Assembly: GCA_963691705.1 (NCBI GenBank)
Contig: OY829539.1
Span: forward strand, 21,622,407-21,686,406
Length of the DNA stretch: 64,000 bases
Source: Viola odorata
Taxonomy: Eukaryota; Streptophyta; Magnoliopsida; Malpighiales; Violaceae
Reading direction: 5' to 3'
Shown here: positions 44,084 to 54,599 of the stretch, piece by piece
How positions within the stretch are numbered: position 1 is the first letter of the stretch
Layout: the number at the start of each line of letters is the position of its first letter
Translations under genes and position numbers: made by a program
The notes under the pieces: generated by a model
The model's input: the letters and a program-made list of their open reading frames with translations, nothing else
The model's database searches: none
What the model was told of the DNA's origin: nothing

Positions 44084-44880
44084 TCAGATAATATTATAAT
44101 TAGCCCATAGTTGATCTTCAATATTTTCTCTAACCGCATTCATTTGTTGTTGTTGGGACATATCCACTTGAATACCTTCATGTGTCACATTAGCAACACG
44201 CTCGTTTAAATTTTGTTGACCTTTTGTACCATATTCTGTGAATAGTTGATCAGCTCTATCTTCCATTCGTATAAAGTTGTGTAGTGCACAACAAGCTAGA
44301 GGTATTTTCCTTTGACGACAAAGAGGATAATTTAGAATGGATTTTAAGATTGAAAATCTAGCATTCAAAACGCCAAAAGCCCTATTAATCACATTTCTCA
44401 ATTACGAATGTCGATAGTTAAACAATGCATATTTTCTTGTTATCCTTCCTCCTCCACGAAAATCATTTAAATGATATCGTTCACCATGATAAGGAGCTAA
44501 AAATCTAGAAATATTTGGATAACCAGCATCAACTGCGTAATAGTAGCCTACAAAAGATAAATACAATCAGACATTTAAAAAATCATTAATGTAACAATTA
44601 ATAAATACTGTTATGAATGACAAGCATAATGTTTTACCAGGTTGAGGCATAGGAAAATCATTATCTTGTCTATTCAATGCATCAAGAAATATGCGTGAAT
44701 CATTAGTTTTGCCTCCCAACCAGTATGTACAAATGTAAACATCATATCATGCGAACATGTCGCCATAACATTTTGAGTAACAAGTGCTACCCCGATTTGT
44801 TTTTTTGTTTAGATACAGGACACCAAGCTGCGACATGAGTACCATTTATAACACCTAAGCATTTCTATAAGGGAAAAAAG
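44084..44880 (-). pseudogene. PIF/Harbinger-type transposase (DDE superfamily) fragment
   Basis: On the minus strand, in order: CLGVINGTHVAAW (about 44,830-44,870), ATCSHDMMFTFVHTGWE (about 44,720-44,770), DSRIFLDALNRQDNDFPMPQPG (about 44,640-44,705), an apparent 90-bp intron, YYYAVDAGYPN (about 44,510-44,548), FLAPYHGERYHLNDF, FNYRHS, a stop (about 44,401), then RNVINRAFGVLNARFSILKS and CRQRKIPLACCALHNFIR (44,290-44,400). This is the usual order of a plant Harbinger nuclease. The first acidic position (normally IDGTH) reads ING, and there is a frameshift near 44,710. Only the C-terminal two-thirds remains. Terminal inverted repeats were not found. Confidence 0.85.
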
Positions 44881-45480
44881 TACACATAGATAAGTAAAAT
44901 ATTCAAATATAATTCTTTTTATTTAGTCATCATGAATTTATAATAGACATGCATACCTTAAAATATGGATACCATCTAGCATTTTCTCAAATTTTAAATA
45001 AATTTTGATATAATTTTACTCATATGAATTTAATTAGGAGTATTGGTTAATTAAGACAATTGGAACATTGGAATCAATTACTAGGATTAATTTTAGATAA
45101 ATATCAATTATGAAATATTTTTAGCAAAATTTTTGGATTATAAATTAATGATTGAATCTACATATTAATTATCAAAATTACGAGGGTAGACATATCTAAA
45201 ATAATATTATTTATTTTTGAGATTAACAAGATAAGTCGGTTGAGATGGAGTAAATTTTCTTTTGCCAAATTGGTTTTGGAAAAAATTGGAAAAGTTTCAA
45301 AATGGCGTCTCCAGAATTTTCTAATTTTTAGTGTTAATTTAAAAAAATCTAAAAAATTGGAAAAAAAAAACTGCTTCCTAAACCCATTCTCCAAAGTTCT
45401 CCAATTTTTCGAAAAAAATAGAAAATTCTCCATAAGTAAACAACCCCTATATATCTCCGAAATTAAATTTTGGAGAAAAT
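44881..45480. other. AT-rich stretch, no gene recognised
   Basis: 45,240-45,480 contains repeated 'ttggagaa/ttctccaa' motifs and open frames on both strands that look incidental. Confidence 0.45.
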
Positions 45481-45561
45481 GTTGGTTATGGGGTTCGAAC
45501 CCATGCGTACTTATGTACAAAAGATCTTAAGTCTTCCCCCTTAACCTCTCAGGAAACCAGT
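45481..45561 (-). tRNA. tRNA-Leu(UAA)-like sequence (possible pseudogene or SINE head)
   Basis: On the minus strand an 81-nt cloverleaf can be drawn: acceptor ACTGGTT/AACCAAC (5 of 7 paired); D-arm CCTGAGAGGTTAAGGGG; anticodon stem GAAGA/TCTTT around loop CTTAAGA (anticodon TAA); variable arm with GTAC/GTAC stem, as expected for class II tRNAs; T-arm ATGGG-TTCGAAC-CCCAT. A TTTT follows 3 nt after the acceptor. Odd points are two acceptor mismatches and one missing nucleotide between acceptor and D-arm. It could equally be a decayed tRNA gene or the tRNA-derived head of a SINE. Confidence 0.5.
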
Positions 45562-46227
45562 TGATTCTTATTTTATTTAATACAGAAACACATTGTATCT
45601 CAAACGAAAACATTAAATGGAGTCAATCGTTAAAGTAGCTAAAAATCCCTTAATTGAGTTGATTTATTTTAAGAAAAAACTATATAAAAAACCATACATT
45701 TATAAAATATGTCAATTTACCTCTATAATTTAAAAGCATCCAATATAATTCTATAATTTTTTAAAAGTTACAATTTTAACCTTTATAATAATTTAAAAGT
45801 TCAAATAAAAGTAAACAAATAGCAAACAAATATAAAATTTTGACAAAAAATGTAACAAATATTGCGGGACCTAATAAAATAAAAAATAGTTTAAATTTTA
45901 TTCACAATTTATTTTTTAATTTTAAATTTTCAAAAATAATTCTTATTAATTTTTTCAATTTTTAGTAGAGTGAACTCTCTTATATTTCTTACATTTTTTT
46001 TCAATTTTCCAAAAATTTTGAATCTTTATATCATTTTTTATAAAAAAAATTTGCTACTAAAAGTGTTAAAATTTCAATTTTAAAGAAATTAAGCTTTTGA
46101 ATTACGGAGGGCAAAGTGAAACATTTCTTAAGTTTTTTTTCATGTAGTTATTTTTTTCCAATTGAGTTGTTTTCAATGAAATGGGTTGGACTGAGAATTG
46201 AAAACAAATGTAGTCCCTAATTTAATA
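45562..46227. other. AT-rich stretch left of the mariner-like element
   Basis: Very A/T-rich with no ORF or repeat to report. It ends in the TA (46,226-46,227) expected of a mariner target. Confidence 0.5.
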
Positions 46228-46619
46228 CTCCCTCTGTATTTTTTCATTGACGCGGGCCCACTTTTCACACAAATTAAGACGACTGGCGGAGTAACTGTGC
46301 GTGGTAGGTTTTTGTCGCGACGTTGTCGCAATTGGTCATGGGCTCGAGCTACTCCAACGGTCATATTCGTCCTCGACCCAAAATCGCACCTAACACTCAG
46401 CTTCTCCAACACGCTTCTGCTCCAGCCCATATAAGCAGCTACGGTGAAAAAAATGAACAACTCCATCAACATTCTTTTCCCAATTTCAATTTCGCTTCAA
46501 ACCCTAGCCCGCCAAACTTTTCACCCCAAATTTGAGGCAAATGACAATTGAAATTAGTTTCCCTCCATGTGCAACAGTCCCTTTTCGTTTGAATTCCATA
46601 ATGGGTTTCAAATTTAAAT

Positions 46620-48282
46620 GGGTTATTGTAAAAAATGGTACCTATAAAAACATTAAATGATAGATTTCATACCTCGGCTGTTTTTTGCGTTTAAAAGATA
46701 CCTGTACAATAACAAAACGTCACATTTGGTACCTCCGACTCACGCTATCCAACAATCACCGTTAAGTGTCCTACGTGGCACGCCACATCGGATGCCACAT
46801 CGGATACGGCTGACGTGGTGTGCCACGTAGGCGAATTTGACCCGGTTCTTTTCCCACCGGTCGGATAAGTGAGTTTTCCACCCGGGTATGAAACGACGTC
46901 GTTTTTTAGCATCCGAAGCCTCTTTCTTTTCTCTTTTCTTTTTGTTTTTCTTCTTCTTTTTTCTTTCTTTTTTCTCTCTTTCCTTTTATTCTTTTCTTTC
47001 TTTTCTTTCTCTCTTTCCTTTTATTCTTTTAATTTCTTTTCTTTTCTTTCTTTCTTTTTTCTCTTCTTCTTCTTCCAGCCACTGCCAAATTAATCAAAGC
47101 CTTCCCCTGCAAATTAATCCCAGAAACCATCCCCTGCAAAAAATCAATTCCTCTACAAAATCAATTAATTCCAAATTAAACCACCCATCACCAAATTAAA
47201 CCATCCATCACCAAATGGAAGTGCGTCACACAAATTAAACCACCCATCCATCACCAAATTAAACCACTGAACCATCCATCACCAAATTAAACCACCCATC
47301 ACCACCGCCGACCACCAACAAACCACCGCCTTCAAATCAACAATCACTGTTAAATGGCCAACCACCAACCCAAATCGTCACTGCCACCTCCACCACCGCC
47401 GCTCCTCACCTCCGATTTCCTCCTCTCCGCATCACCCCCAAACCCAATCAAAATCAACCCGCAATCTCCATAACCAAAAATCAAACTGCCGCAACACCCA
47501 GCCACGCCACCACATCGCGGCCACGCCACCACCACCACCCAGCCACGCCACCACATCTCAGCCAAACCACAAAAAACCCAACTGCCAAAAACCAACACAC
47601 AAAAATCATCAAACCCATCGGACCCAACCCTCAACCACCGCACCCCACCTTCGTTTCCACCACCTCCTCAACCGATCCAGCCAGCACAAAAAAACCCAAC
47701 CTCCAGCCGACACCTCCACCAAACCACCGAAATCCACAAAACAACCTCCAAACATCCGATTCCCTCCACCCATCACCACGATCTACCAAGAAGAAGAGAG
47801 GAAGAAAGAAAAAAACAAGGAGAAAGCAAAAGAAAGAAAAGAATAAAAGAGGAGAGTGAGGTCGTGAAAAGGTATTAAAGAAGAGAGAAAGAAAAAAGAA
47901 AAAAGAAAGAAAGAAAAGAAATTAAAAGAATAAAAGGAAAGAGAGAAAAAAAAAGAAAAGAAGAAAAAGAAAAAGAAAAGAGAAAAGAAAGAGGCTTCGG
48001 CTGCTAAAAAATGACGTCGTTTCATACCCGGGTGGAAAACCCACTTATCCGACCCGTGGGAAAAGAACCAAGTCAGATCTGTCCTACATGGCATGCCACG
48101 TCAGCCGTATCCGATGTGGCGTGCCACGTAGGACAGTTAACGGTGATTGTTGGATGGCGTGAGGTTGAGGTACCAAATGTGACGTTTTGTTATTGTACAA
48201 GTATCTTTTAAACGCACAAAACAGTCGAGGTATGAAATCTATCATTTAATGTTTTTACAGGTACCATTTTTTACAATAACCC
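46620..48282. mobile_element. MULE-like foldback DNA transposon with long terminal inverted repeats
   Basis: It starts GGGTTATTGTAAAAAATGG and ends with its inverse complement. The 10-bp TSD AAATTTAAAT occurs at 46,610-46,619 and 48,283-48,292. The terminal inverted repeats are about 450 bp (46,620-47,065 and 47,795-48,282), including 'cctacgtggcacgccacatcgg' and an outer arm ending in a T/C (or A/G) run of about 150 bp. The centre (47,066-47,790) is C-rich, with 'accatccatcaccaaatt' repeats, and encodes no transposase. TSD length and long TIRs point to Mutator-like elements. It is non-autonomous; the centre might be captured DNA. Confidence 0.85.
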
Positions 48283-48362
48283 AAATTTAAATCACCCTCT
48301 TACTCTTGCCATCATCATTCCTTCTCCATTTTTTTCCTCGAACCAAAAGCAGAATCTCTTAA

Positions 48363-49597
48363 ATGGATTTTCCATTGTTTGATCTTAATGAATTGCCAGT
48401 GTGTCCACAATCCCCCACAATCAGTTCGGCTAGGCTTGATGATTTGGATTTGAATGGCGCTTCACTTTTTGGAACAAACAATATCAATGTCAATGCGGAT
48501 GAGGTCGATCAAGCTATCAACAATCCAGAAGGAGGAAGCTTTTCATTGGAAACTCAAGGTTATTACTTCTATCTCAATTTCTTAATTTCTGGTTTCCAAT
48601 TACTGGTTTTCTTAATCTCTGCCCTTGCTAATTTTTTCACTGGTCAATTCGCAAAAAAGAATTGACGAGTGCAAAAAGGCAGGCTGCATATCATTGCCTT
48701 CTGGAAAGAATGAAAGATGGTGTTTTGAAGCAAGCATCAACCAGAGTGGTGGCTGGTATGTTTGGAGTGGGAATTAGATCAATTCAGAGTCTTTAGAAAT
48801 GTGCAAGGGAATCAGGTAACCACGACCATCACAATCATAGAGTCAGAAATTGTGGTAGGAAAAGAATCGATTTTGATTTGGAAAGGATTAAAGAGATTCC
48901 CTTGAGGTAGAGGACTAGCATTTGAAGCCTTACTTTTACCCTAAAGGTGTCCAAGCAGGCGCCACACTAATACAATCAAGCCCTCACTGACAGTTGACAA
49001 TTTGAGTACCAGAATGAAGCATTGCCTCTCAAATATCGACCCATCCTCAGTACCACATCAGCCTTCTTTCAACCACATGTAGAACACAATTCATATTGAT
49101 GAAAAAATGGTTCTATTTGAGCAAGAGATCACAGATATATTATCTTCTGCGCGACGAGAAAGATCCAGTAAGAACCATTAAAAACTCAAATTTTATCCCT
49201 AAAGTGATGTTCTTAGCTGCTGTTGCGAGGCCTAGATATGACTCCAATGGTATTTGTACATTTGATGGTAAAATTGGGGTATTTCCCTTAGTTGAAATTG
49301 TGGCTGCTGTTAGATCGAGCCAAAATAGGCCGCGTGGAACCTTAGAGATTAAAAAAATCACTAACATCACCAGAAATGTCATTAGAGAGTTTATGATATC
49401 GAAAGTATTACCAGCAATTGCAAATAAATGGCCTAGGGATAGCATTTTTGAAAGGATTTTCATTCAACATGACAATACGAAGACCCCTGTTCATTCTGAT
49501 GATGTTGATTTTTTATGTGCAGTAGAGGCTAGTGGGTTGAATATGTCTATTGTTAATCAGCCTCCAAATTCTCCAGACTTGAATGTCTTGGACTTAG
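48363..49597 (+). pseudogene. Mariner-like transposase (DD39D), truncated at its C-terminus
   Basis: Exon 1 (48,363-48,558, MDFPLFDLNEL...) joins via a likely 101-bp intron (48,559-48,659, GT..AG) to exon 2, beginning ELTSAKRQAAYHCLLERMKDG with the HTH region (TRVVAGMFGVGIRSIQSL, NCGRKR, IPL, RTSI.SLT). Stops occur at W, Q and R positions. The catalytic part retains HIDEK at about 49,091 (an extra A then shifts the frame), FIPKVMFLAAVARPRYD, FIQHDNTKTPVH and NSPDLNVLD. Between the D of HDN and the last D are 39 residues, the plant DD39D spacing. The ORF is cut right after DLNVLDL by element 4's LTR. Confidence 0.88.
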
Positions 49598-52395
49598 TGT
49601 TGCTACCCGAATTTTGACTTACGTCACAACTTTTTTTCCGTATCTTTTATTGCTAGTCACGTTTAAAGGCCCATTTACATCAAATTTCAGTCAATTTTTG
49701 ATCGTGGGCTTTTTGTTTAATATTTCACTTCATTTCGCATTATTTTAGTTTTTTCACCTTTTTACGTCATTCGAACTGTTATCAGGTTCCGGACGAGCTT
49801 TTAAGCCTTAAATAAAATATTTCCATTTAGGGAGTTGAGTTCGAATTTTCATTCGCATCATTTCGTCCCTTATATTTTATTACACGTCATAGTTATTTTC
49901 GTTCAGATTTATTATCGGTTTGTAGCCAGACCCCCTATTAGGCCTAAACGAGCCTTTTAGACTTTAAATAAAATAGTTCCATTTAGAGAGTTGAGTTCGT
50001 ATTTTTGTTCCTTGCATTTTATTACGTATCACAGTCATTTTTGTTCGAATTTATTATCAGTTTTTACGAGATTTCTCATACTGATAGTTCGAACCAATTA
50101 ATTAAGCATTAAGCATTTTCCACCTCACTTTGATCACAACCGTTGGATCAACATACTTTGACTCAAGTATGCACATCCAACGACCCAAACTCATTTTCAT
50201 CATCATCTTTCCCTTGTCCGCGAGCATTCAATGCAAAAAACTCAAGTTTTTGCACATGCCCGTCGCTTCCTTTCCCATCAGCAGAAGCTTCCATCAATGC
50301 CCGGCCATTTGCTCAAACTTGCTCACCACTCTGGCCACTATTCATCCCATTCTCCCTTGGTCCTCACGTCCGCGATGCTCACTCTCGTCGTGGCCTCCAA
50401 GTCCACTCGTGGCTGCCTTGCCTATAAATAGCATGCTTCCAGCAACGAATCAAGGGCGCCTAATTTCACTCTCACTCTCCATTTCTTGCACTCTAGCTTT
50501 TCTTTAATTTTCGTTTATATCTTTAATGCATGAATAAATTGCTCAAACATGTTTCAATTGCTTTGTTTTCATGCTAATTTCATTTCCCCTTCATCAATTT
50601 AAATGTATGATATCTTGGTTCATTGATTGCATAAATCCCACTTAATGCTTATTTTTTGCTTGAGAAATTTGTCCACTGTTTTGAGTTGATTTGCTTGCTG
50701 TTTTGCTTGGCTTGAGCTACTGTTATACTACTGTAATTATTTGTGTTGATTTGGGTGAGTTTTAATGGTTGAGTTGTGCCTTGGTCTCCGGCCATGGGAG
50801 TCGGTGACGTGAGGAAGAAGAAAGGGAAAAAGAAGGCTGCTGGCGAGAAAGGAGAAAGGAAAGGTGATGGGCTTGATTTTATCCCAAACGCATCTTGAAT
50901 TAAATGAATTGCTTGGTTTGATTTCATCACAAGCCCAACTGCTTTTTTGGCAAGAGTGATGGGCCCGGCCTATTTATTTTCCGTAAACTTTTGTATTTAA
51001 TTTTCGTGTTATGCCTCACATGCGATAAATTGCTTATCTTGCTTTCATGCTTAAAATTTCCTATGCAATTGCTCACATGATGACTTGCTTTCTTTATGCC
51101 ATAATAATTTCAAAAGGAATTATTCGTATGCTCACATGATGATTTACTTGCTTTATGCAATGATAATTTCGTATGAAATATTCGTATGCTTGCAAGTCAT
51201 AAATAATTTTTTTAGTTGCTTGCCATGTTTCATTTAATTAATTGCTTACTTGTCGTAAATTAAATATATGTTTGTGTGCGCTTTTATTATTTATTATCTT
51301 CGAAACATCGCTAACACTCTCACTTTGCAAGGTAGATTAAGATCACGCAACGCAAGTATGCCCCTTCTAAGTCTCTTTTATTTATTCAATATTTTCCGCA
51401 AATATTACTTATATGCATGTTATTTAGAAATGTTAAAACTCATATCATAATCGTATGCATAAATTGTGGGAAAATAAAATCAACGCGCATGTTTACGTGT
51501 TTACATCACTTGCTTTTTTTATGCCATTAATTGCTATACATTGATACATGAGCATGCTGGCTTCGATCCCACACGGTTATGTGCATTCATTAAATCGATA
51601 TTATGCTAGTTTTTATCCATGATAGGATAACGTAGTAATTAATTAATCATGCATGTCCCGATGATAAAAAGGGAGGAACGTCCGCTCTAGCATACGAAAA
51701 AAAATGGTAACCCCGTCCTTCGGTCCCAATCAGAAATAACAATGTCCCGACGAAAAATGCTAAGATGTAACGTCACCTTTGAGGGCCCACATCGTTTGTA
51801 AAAAACATTTAAGTAATCGAAAAGTGGCCCAATTTTCGTAACAGGATTTCGGTTGACACTCTACGATCGTTTACCCTGTAAATGATTGGAAAGTGGCCGG
51901 ATTCCGTGCGCGGGATTGGTTGACATGCTGCGATTATTCATTCATTTTTGTATAGAAAAATTGTTTAAGTAATCAGAAAGTGGCCCAATTTTCGTAACAG
52001 GATTTCGGTTGACACTTTACGATCGTTTACCCTGTAAATGATTGGAAAGTGGCTCATTTCCGTGCGCGGGATTGGTTGACATGCTACGATTATTTACTCA
52101 TTTTCGTGTTAAAAATTAAACATAGTAAACACCTTCCCACTTTATAACCGGTAACCTTTTTAAAGGATGTGACTCGGGTGCCTAACACCTTCCCGAGTCC
52201 ATAATACAACCTCGAACCTTCGTTCTTTGGTTTAGACTCAAGCCTTAGTTTTTTTTATTTTTATGCCATGACATTAAGTTCCCTAAACCTAGAAAATAAA
52301 TAGGGTGACGACTTCATTTGCATTATACGATGCATCCATCTATGCTCCGCATCCGTCCCGAACCTATACTCATTTTCAAAGAAGGGGGTGCGACA
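49598..52395 (+). repeat. 5' LTR of element 4 (Tat/Ogre-like)
   Basis: 2,798 bp; starts TGTTGCTACCCGAATTTTGAC (element 3: TGTTGATGCCCAAATTTTGAC) and ends GGTGCGACA, followed by a PBS. 'gactcgggtgcctaacacc' and 'cttcccgagtccataatac' at 52,160-52,205 match element 3's LTR in reverse. It contains a two-copy 156-bp direct repeat (51,811-51,966 and 51,967-52,112). The left TSD should be CTTAG (49,593-49,597); the partner was not found in the window. Confidence 0.85.
51811..52112 (+). repeat. 156-bp direct repeat inside element 4's LTR
   Basis: Two tandem copies share 'agtggcccaattttcgtaac', 'gatttcggttgacact', 'gatcgtttaccctgtaaatg' and 'tgcgcgggattggttgacat'. The period is 156 bp. Confidence 0.9.
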
Positions 52396-52416
52396 GTTTG
52401 GCAACTTCACTAGGGA
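52396..52416 (+). promoter_or_regulatory. Primer-binding site of element 4
   Basis: GTTTGGCAACTTCACTAGGG then ACTTTTAGGGTCGAAGCC; nearly the same as element 3's PBS (GTTTGGCGACTTCACTGGGG). Confidence 0.78.
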
Positions 52417-52512
52417 CTTTTAGGGTCGAAGCCGGTTTTTTTAAGGTGGTTGTTTTTTTTATTATTTACTTGCTTTAATAAATTTTTTCGTGATTATTTG
52501 TTATGAGCTTTA

Positions 52513-52588
52513 ATAAACTGTCATACACATCTCATGACCCATCCTGCTTGATAAACTGTCATACACATCTCATGACCCATCCTGCTAG
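52513..52588 (+). repeat. Two-copy 38-bp tandem duplication
   Basis: 'ataaactgtcatacacatct' plus 'catgacccatcctgcttg' is repeated at 52,513 and 52,551. A partial third copy ('gacccatcctgctag') lies at about 52,644. Confidence 0.85.
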
Positions 52589-53219
52589 TAAAATGAATCA
52601 TTCAATCTACTAACATTTAAACTTTGTTTTCATTTTTCCCCAGGACCCATCCTGCTAGTTCAAATGACAGTGCCTACGTTGCTTTCACTTGATACTTTTG
52701 GGGGAAGAGGTTTTGAGAACCAAGCTGCATGAGGGGATACGTTGAAATCCGGTTTCATTCCCGATAATATGGCCAAGATTGGGATGGAGGAAGTGGTGAT
52801 ACAAAAAAGAGAGATTGCGTCATTAGAATATTTTAGATAAGCAAACTGATCCCGACTCCCAAGGTTGACGACTTCAAAAGAAAGATCATGCATCGGCTAC
52901 CTATGGATTTTTATCTTTTCACCCCATGTAACAATGTTCCTAGACTTTGTCTACAAACCTTTGGATAGAGCTAGATAGTCAATCCAACTTATAATGGTTG
53001 TAACCCTTTTTTTGACGGAAAAATCAATGACAAAGTCCGTAATTATTTGGATAATTATGAAATACGTTTTTCTTTCTTTCACACATCCAAAAGATATTAA
53101 ACGGCTATCGCCCATGATCAAAATAACCTTCCCCAAAATAAACCACTTATAAATCCCACCACAAAAAAAAACAAAAGGCTGACCTTTGAAATAAAAACAC
53201 ACTCAAAAACTCAAAACAT

Positions 53220-53790
53220 AAGGATAGTTGTTTCTTCTCGGTCTCAGCCGCTCGCTCTCTTGTTTTGGCCAATATCAATACGATTTGCTCGGAGTTCCCG
53301 CTCAGCTAAAGCACAAAAGACGTTGATAACGGGCTGAAGTCTGCCCACACCAAATTTCAGAATTTTCTGGGCAGCGTATCTCTCGTAAAAAATTCAGAAC
53401 CCAAGGATAGTTATTTCTTCTCGGTTTCAGCCGCGCGCTCTTTTGTCTTGGCCAATATGAATGTGATTGGCTCCAAGTTTCCCCTCGGCCAAAACATAAA
53501 AGACGTTGATAACTAGCTGAAGATTCCCCATACCAAATATGGGATTTTTCTAGGCAGCGCATCGATCGCAAATAATTTATACATAAGGATGACAGATTTT
53601 CTCGAGCTCGGTCGCACACTCTTTTACCTTAGCCAATATGAATGCAATTGGCTCCAAGTTTCCATTCGGTCCAAAAATGAAAGACGTTGATAACAGGCTG
53701 AATATTTCCCATACCAAATATAGGATTTTTCTGGGCAGTGCATCGCTCGCAAACAATTTAGACGTAAGGATGACTGAAAACATGCGGTTT
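53220..53790 (+). repeat. ~182-bp tandem repeat, three copies and the start of a fourth
   Basis: Copies start at about 53,220, 53,403, 53,585 and 53,767 ('aaggatag/gac'). Shared blocks: 'ttctcggt.tcagccg', 'cttggccaatatgaatg.gattggctccaagtt', 'aaaagacgttgataac.ggctgaa' and 'ttctgggcagcgcatcg'. It is near-satellite length, inside element 4. Confidence 0.87.
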
Positions 53791-54599
53791 CGTCGAGAAA
53801 CGCGATTTGTTGCCTCTCCTTGCACCATATCAGGTCCTTGGCCTCTAGACATGATTTTGAAGTCATCATCAAGACCCATCCTTCGTCAACAGATAGGTCT
53901 TGACCCCTCATATCTCCAAATCCATGGCGTAACTTTCATCGCTCTACTCCTCGGGCTAAAGACCTTTGGACATGAGGCCTCGCTCCTCAATTGATGATAT
54001 ATTCGTAAACACATCACAAAAAGAGATTTTTCGAGCATGATGACATTAACTACTTGCCCCAGTTTGCTTCGAGGGTTTTCATTGGTAGCGTCCAAGATCG
54101 CGTTACATCGTTGGAATGAATAAAAGCTTCCTCTATATCTCCACCGAAAGCACCAACCTAAGATGCGTCGTCTTGTCGTTCACCCTGAAAGTATCAAGTG
54201 AAAGAATGGCCGAAAGATTGAATAAGCAGCGTGGAGGCCTCAGGATTGCATGTCATGCATGTTATCGCTTATACTCACTATTATTTTCTTTTTCAGGATA
54301 AACGATGGCTCCTAAAAAGCATGCTATCCCCCACTTTCGCCAATTTTGATAGCATAACAAATGTGTAAAAGGAAGCTTCGCCAATAGTCGAGACTACGAC
54401 TATAAACAAGGGCGCTTCGTGGGAGGTGCAAGGAGACTTGTAAACTTGGGGGAAAACGATAAAAGTCTAAAGGAATGACATAAGAAACATAAACACTTCA
54501 CGCTAATCCATATCCTTACATACAAATCATCGTTGCAATGGGATTCCCAATCACCATACTTAATGTGTTCTTGTTCTAAAAAAAAATGATGACACAAAT

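Larger units (their letters stand above)
46228..49597 (+). mobile_element. Plant mariner-like element, interrupted by a MULE and cut by element 4
   Basis: It begins CTCCCTCTGTATTTTTTC at 46,228 after TA, the CTCCCTC(C/T)GT start shared by plant mariner-like and Stowaway elements. A transposase relic follows at 48,363-49,597. A MULE-like element (46,620-48,282) sits in its 5' region, and element 4's LTR begins at 49,598 inside the transposase, so the right terminus is not seen. Confidence 0.8.

Noticed and set aside
45158..45530. Overlapping 120- and 96-codon ORFs around the tRNA-Leu-like sequence
   Set aside because: Both strands open through A/T-rich 'ttctccaa' repeats; the frames run through the cloverleaf.
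46869..47199. Phe/Ser-rich membrane-like ORFs in the MULE arm (also 47,783-48,094 minus)
   Set aside because: Translations of a pyrimidine tract; present in both inverted arms; no real protein features.
47350..47643. 97-codon Gly/Val/Trp-rich minus frame in the MULE centre
   Set aside because: Composition artefact of 'ccaccacc' repeats; kept only as possible captured DNA, not as a gene.
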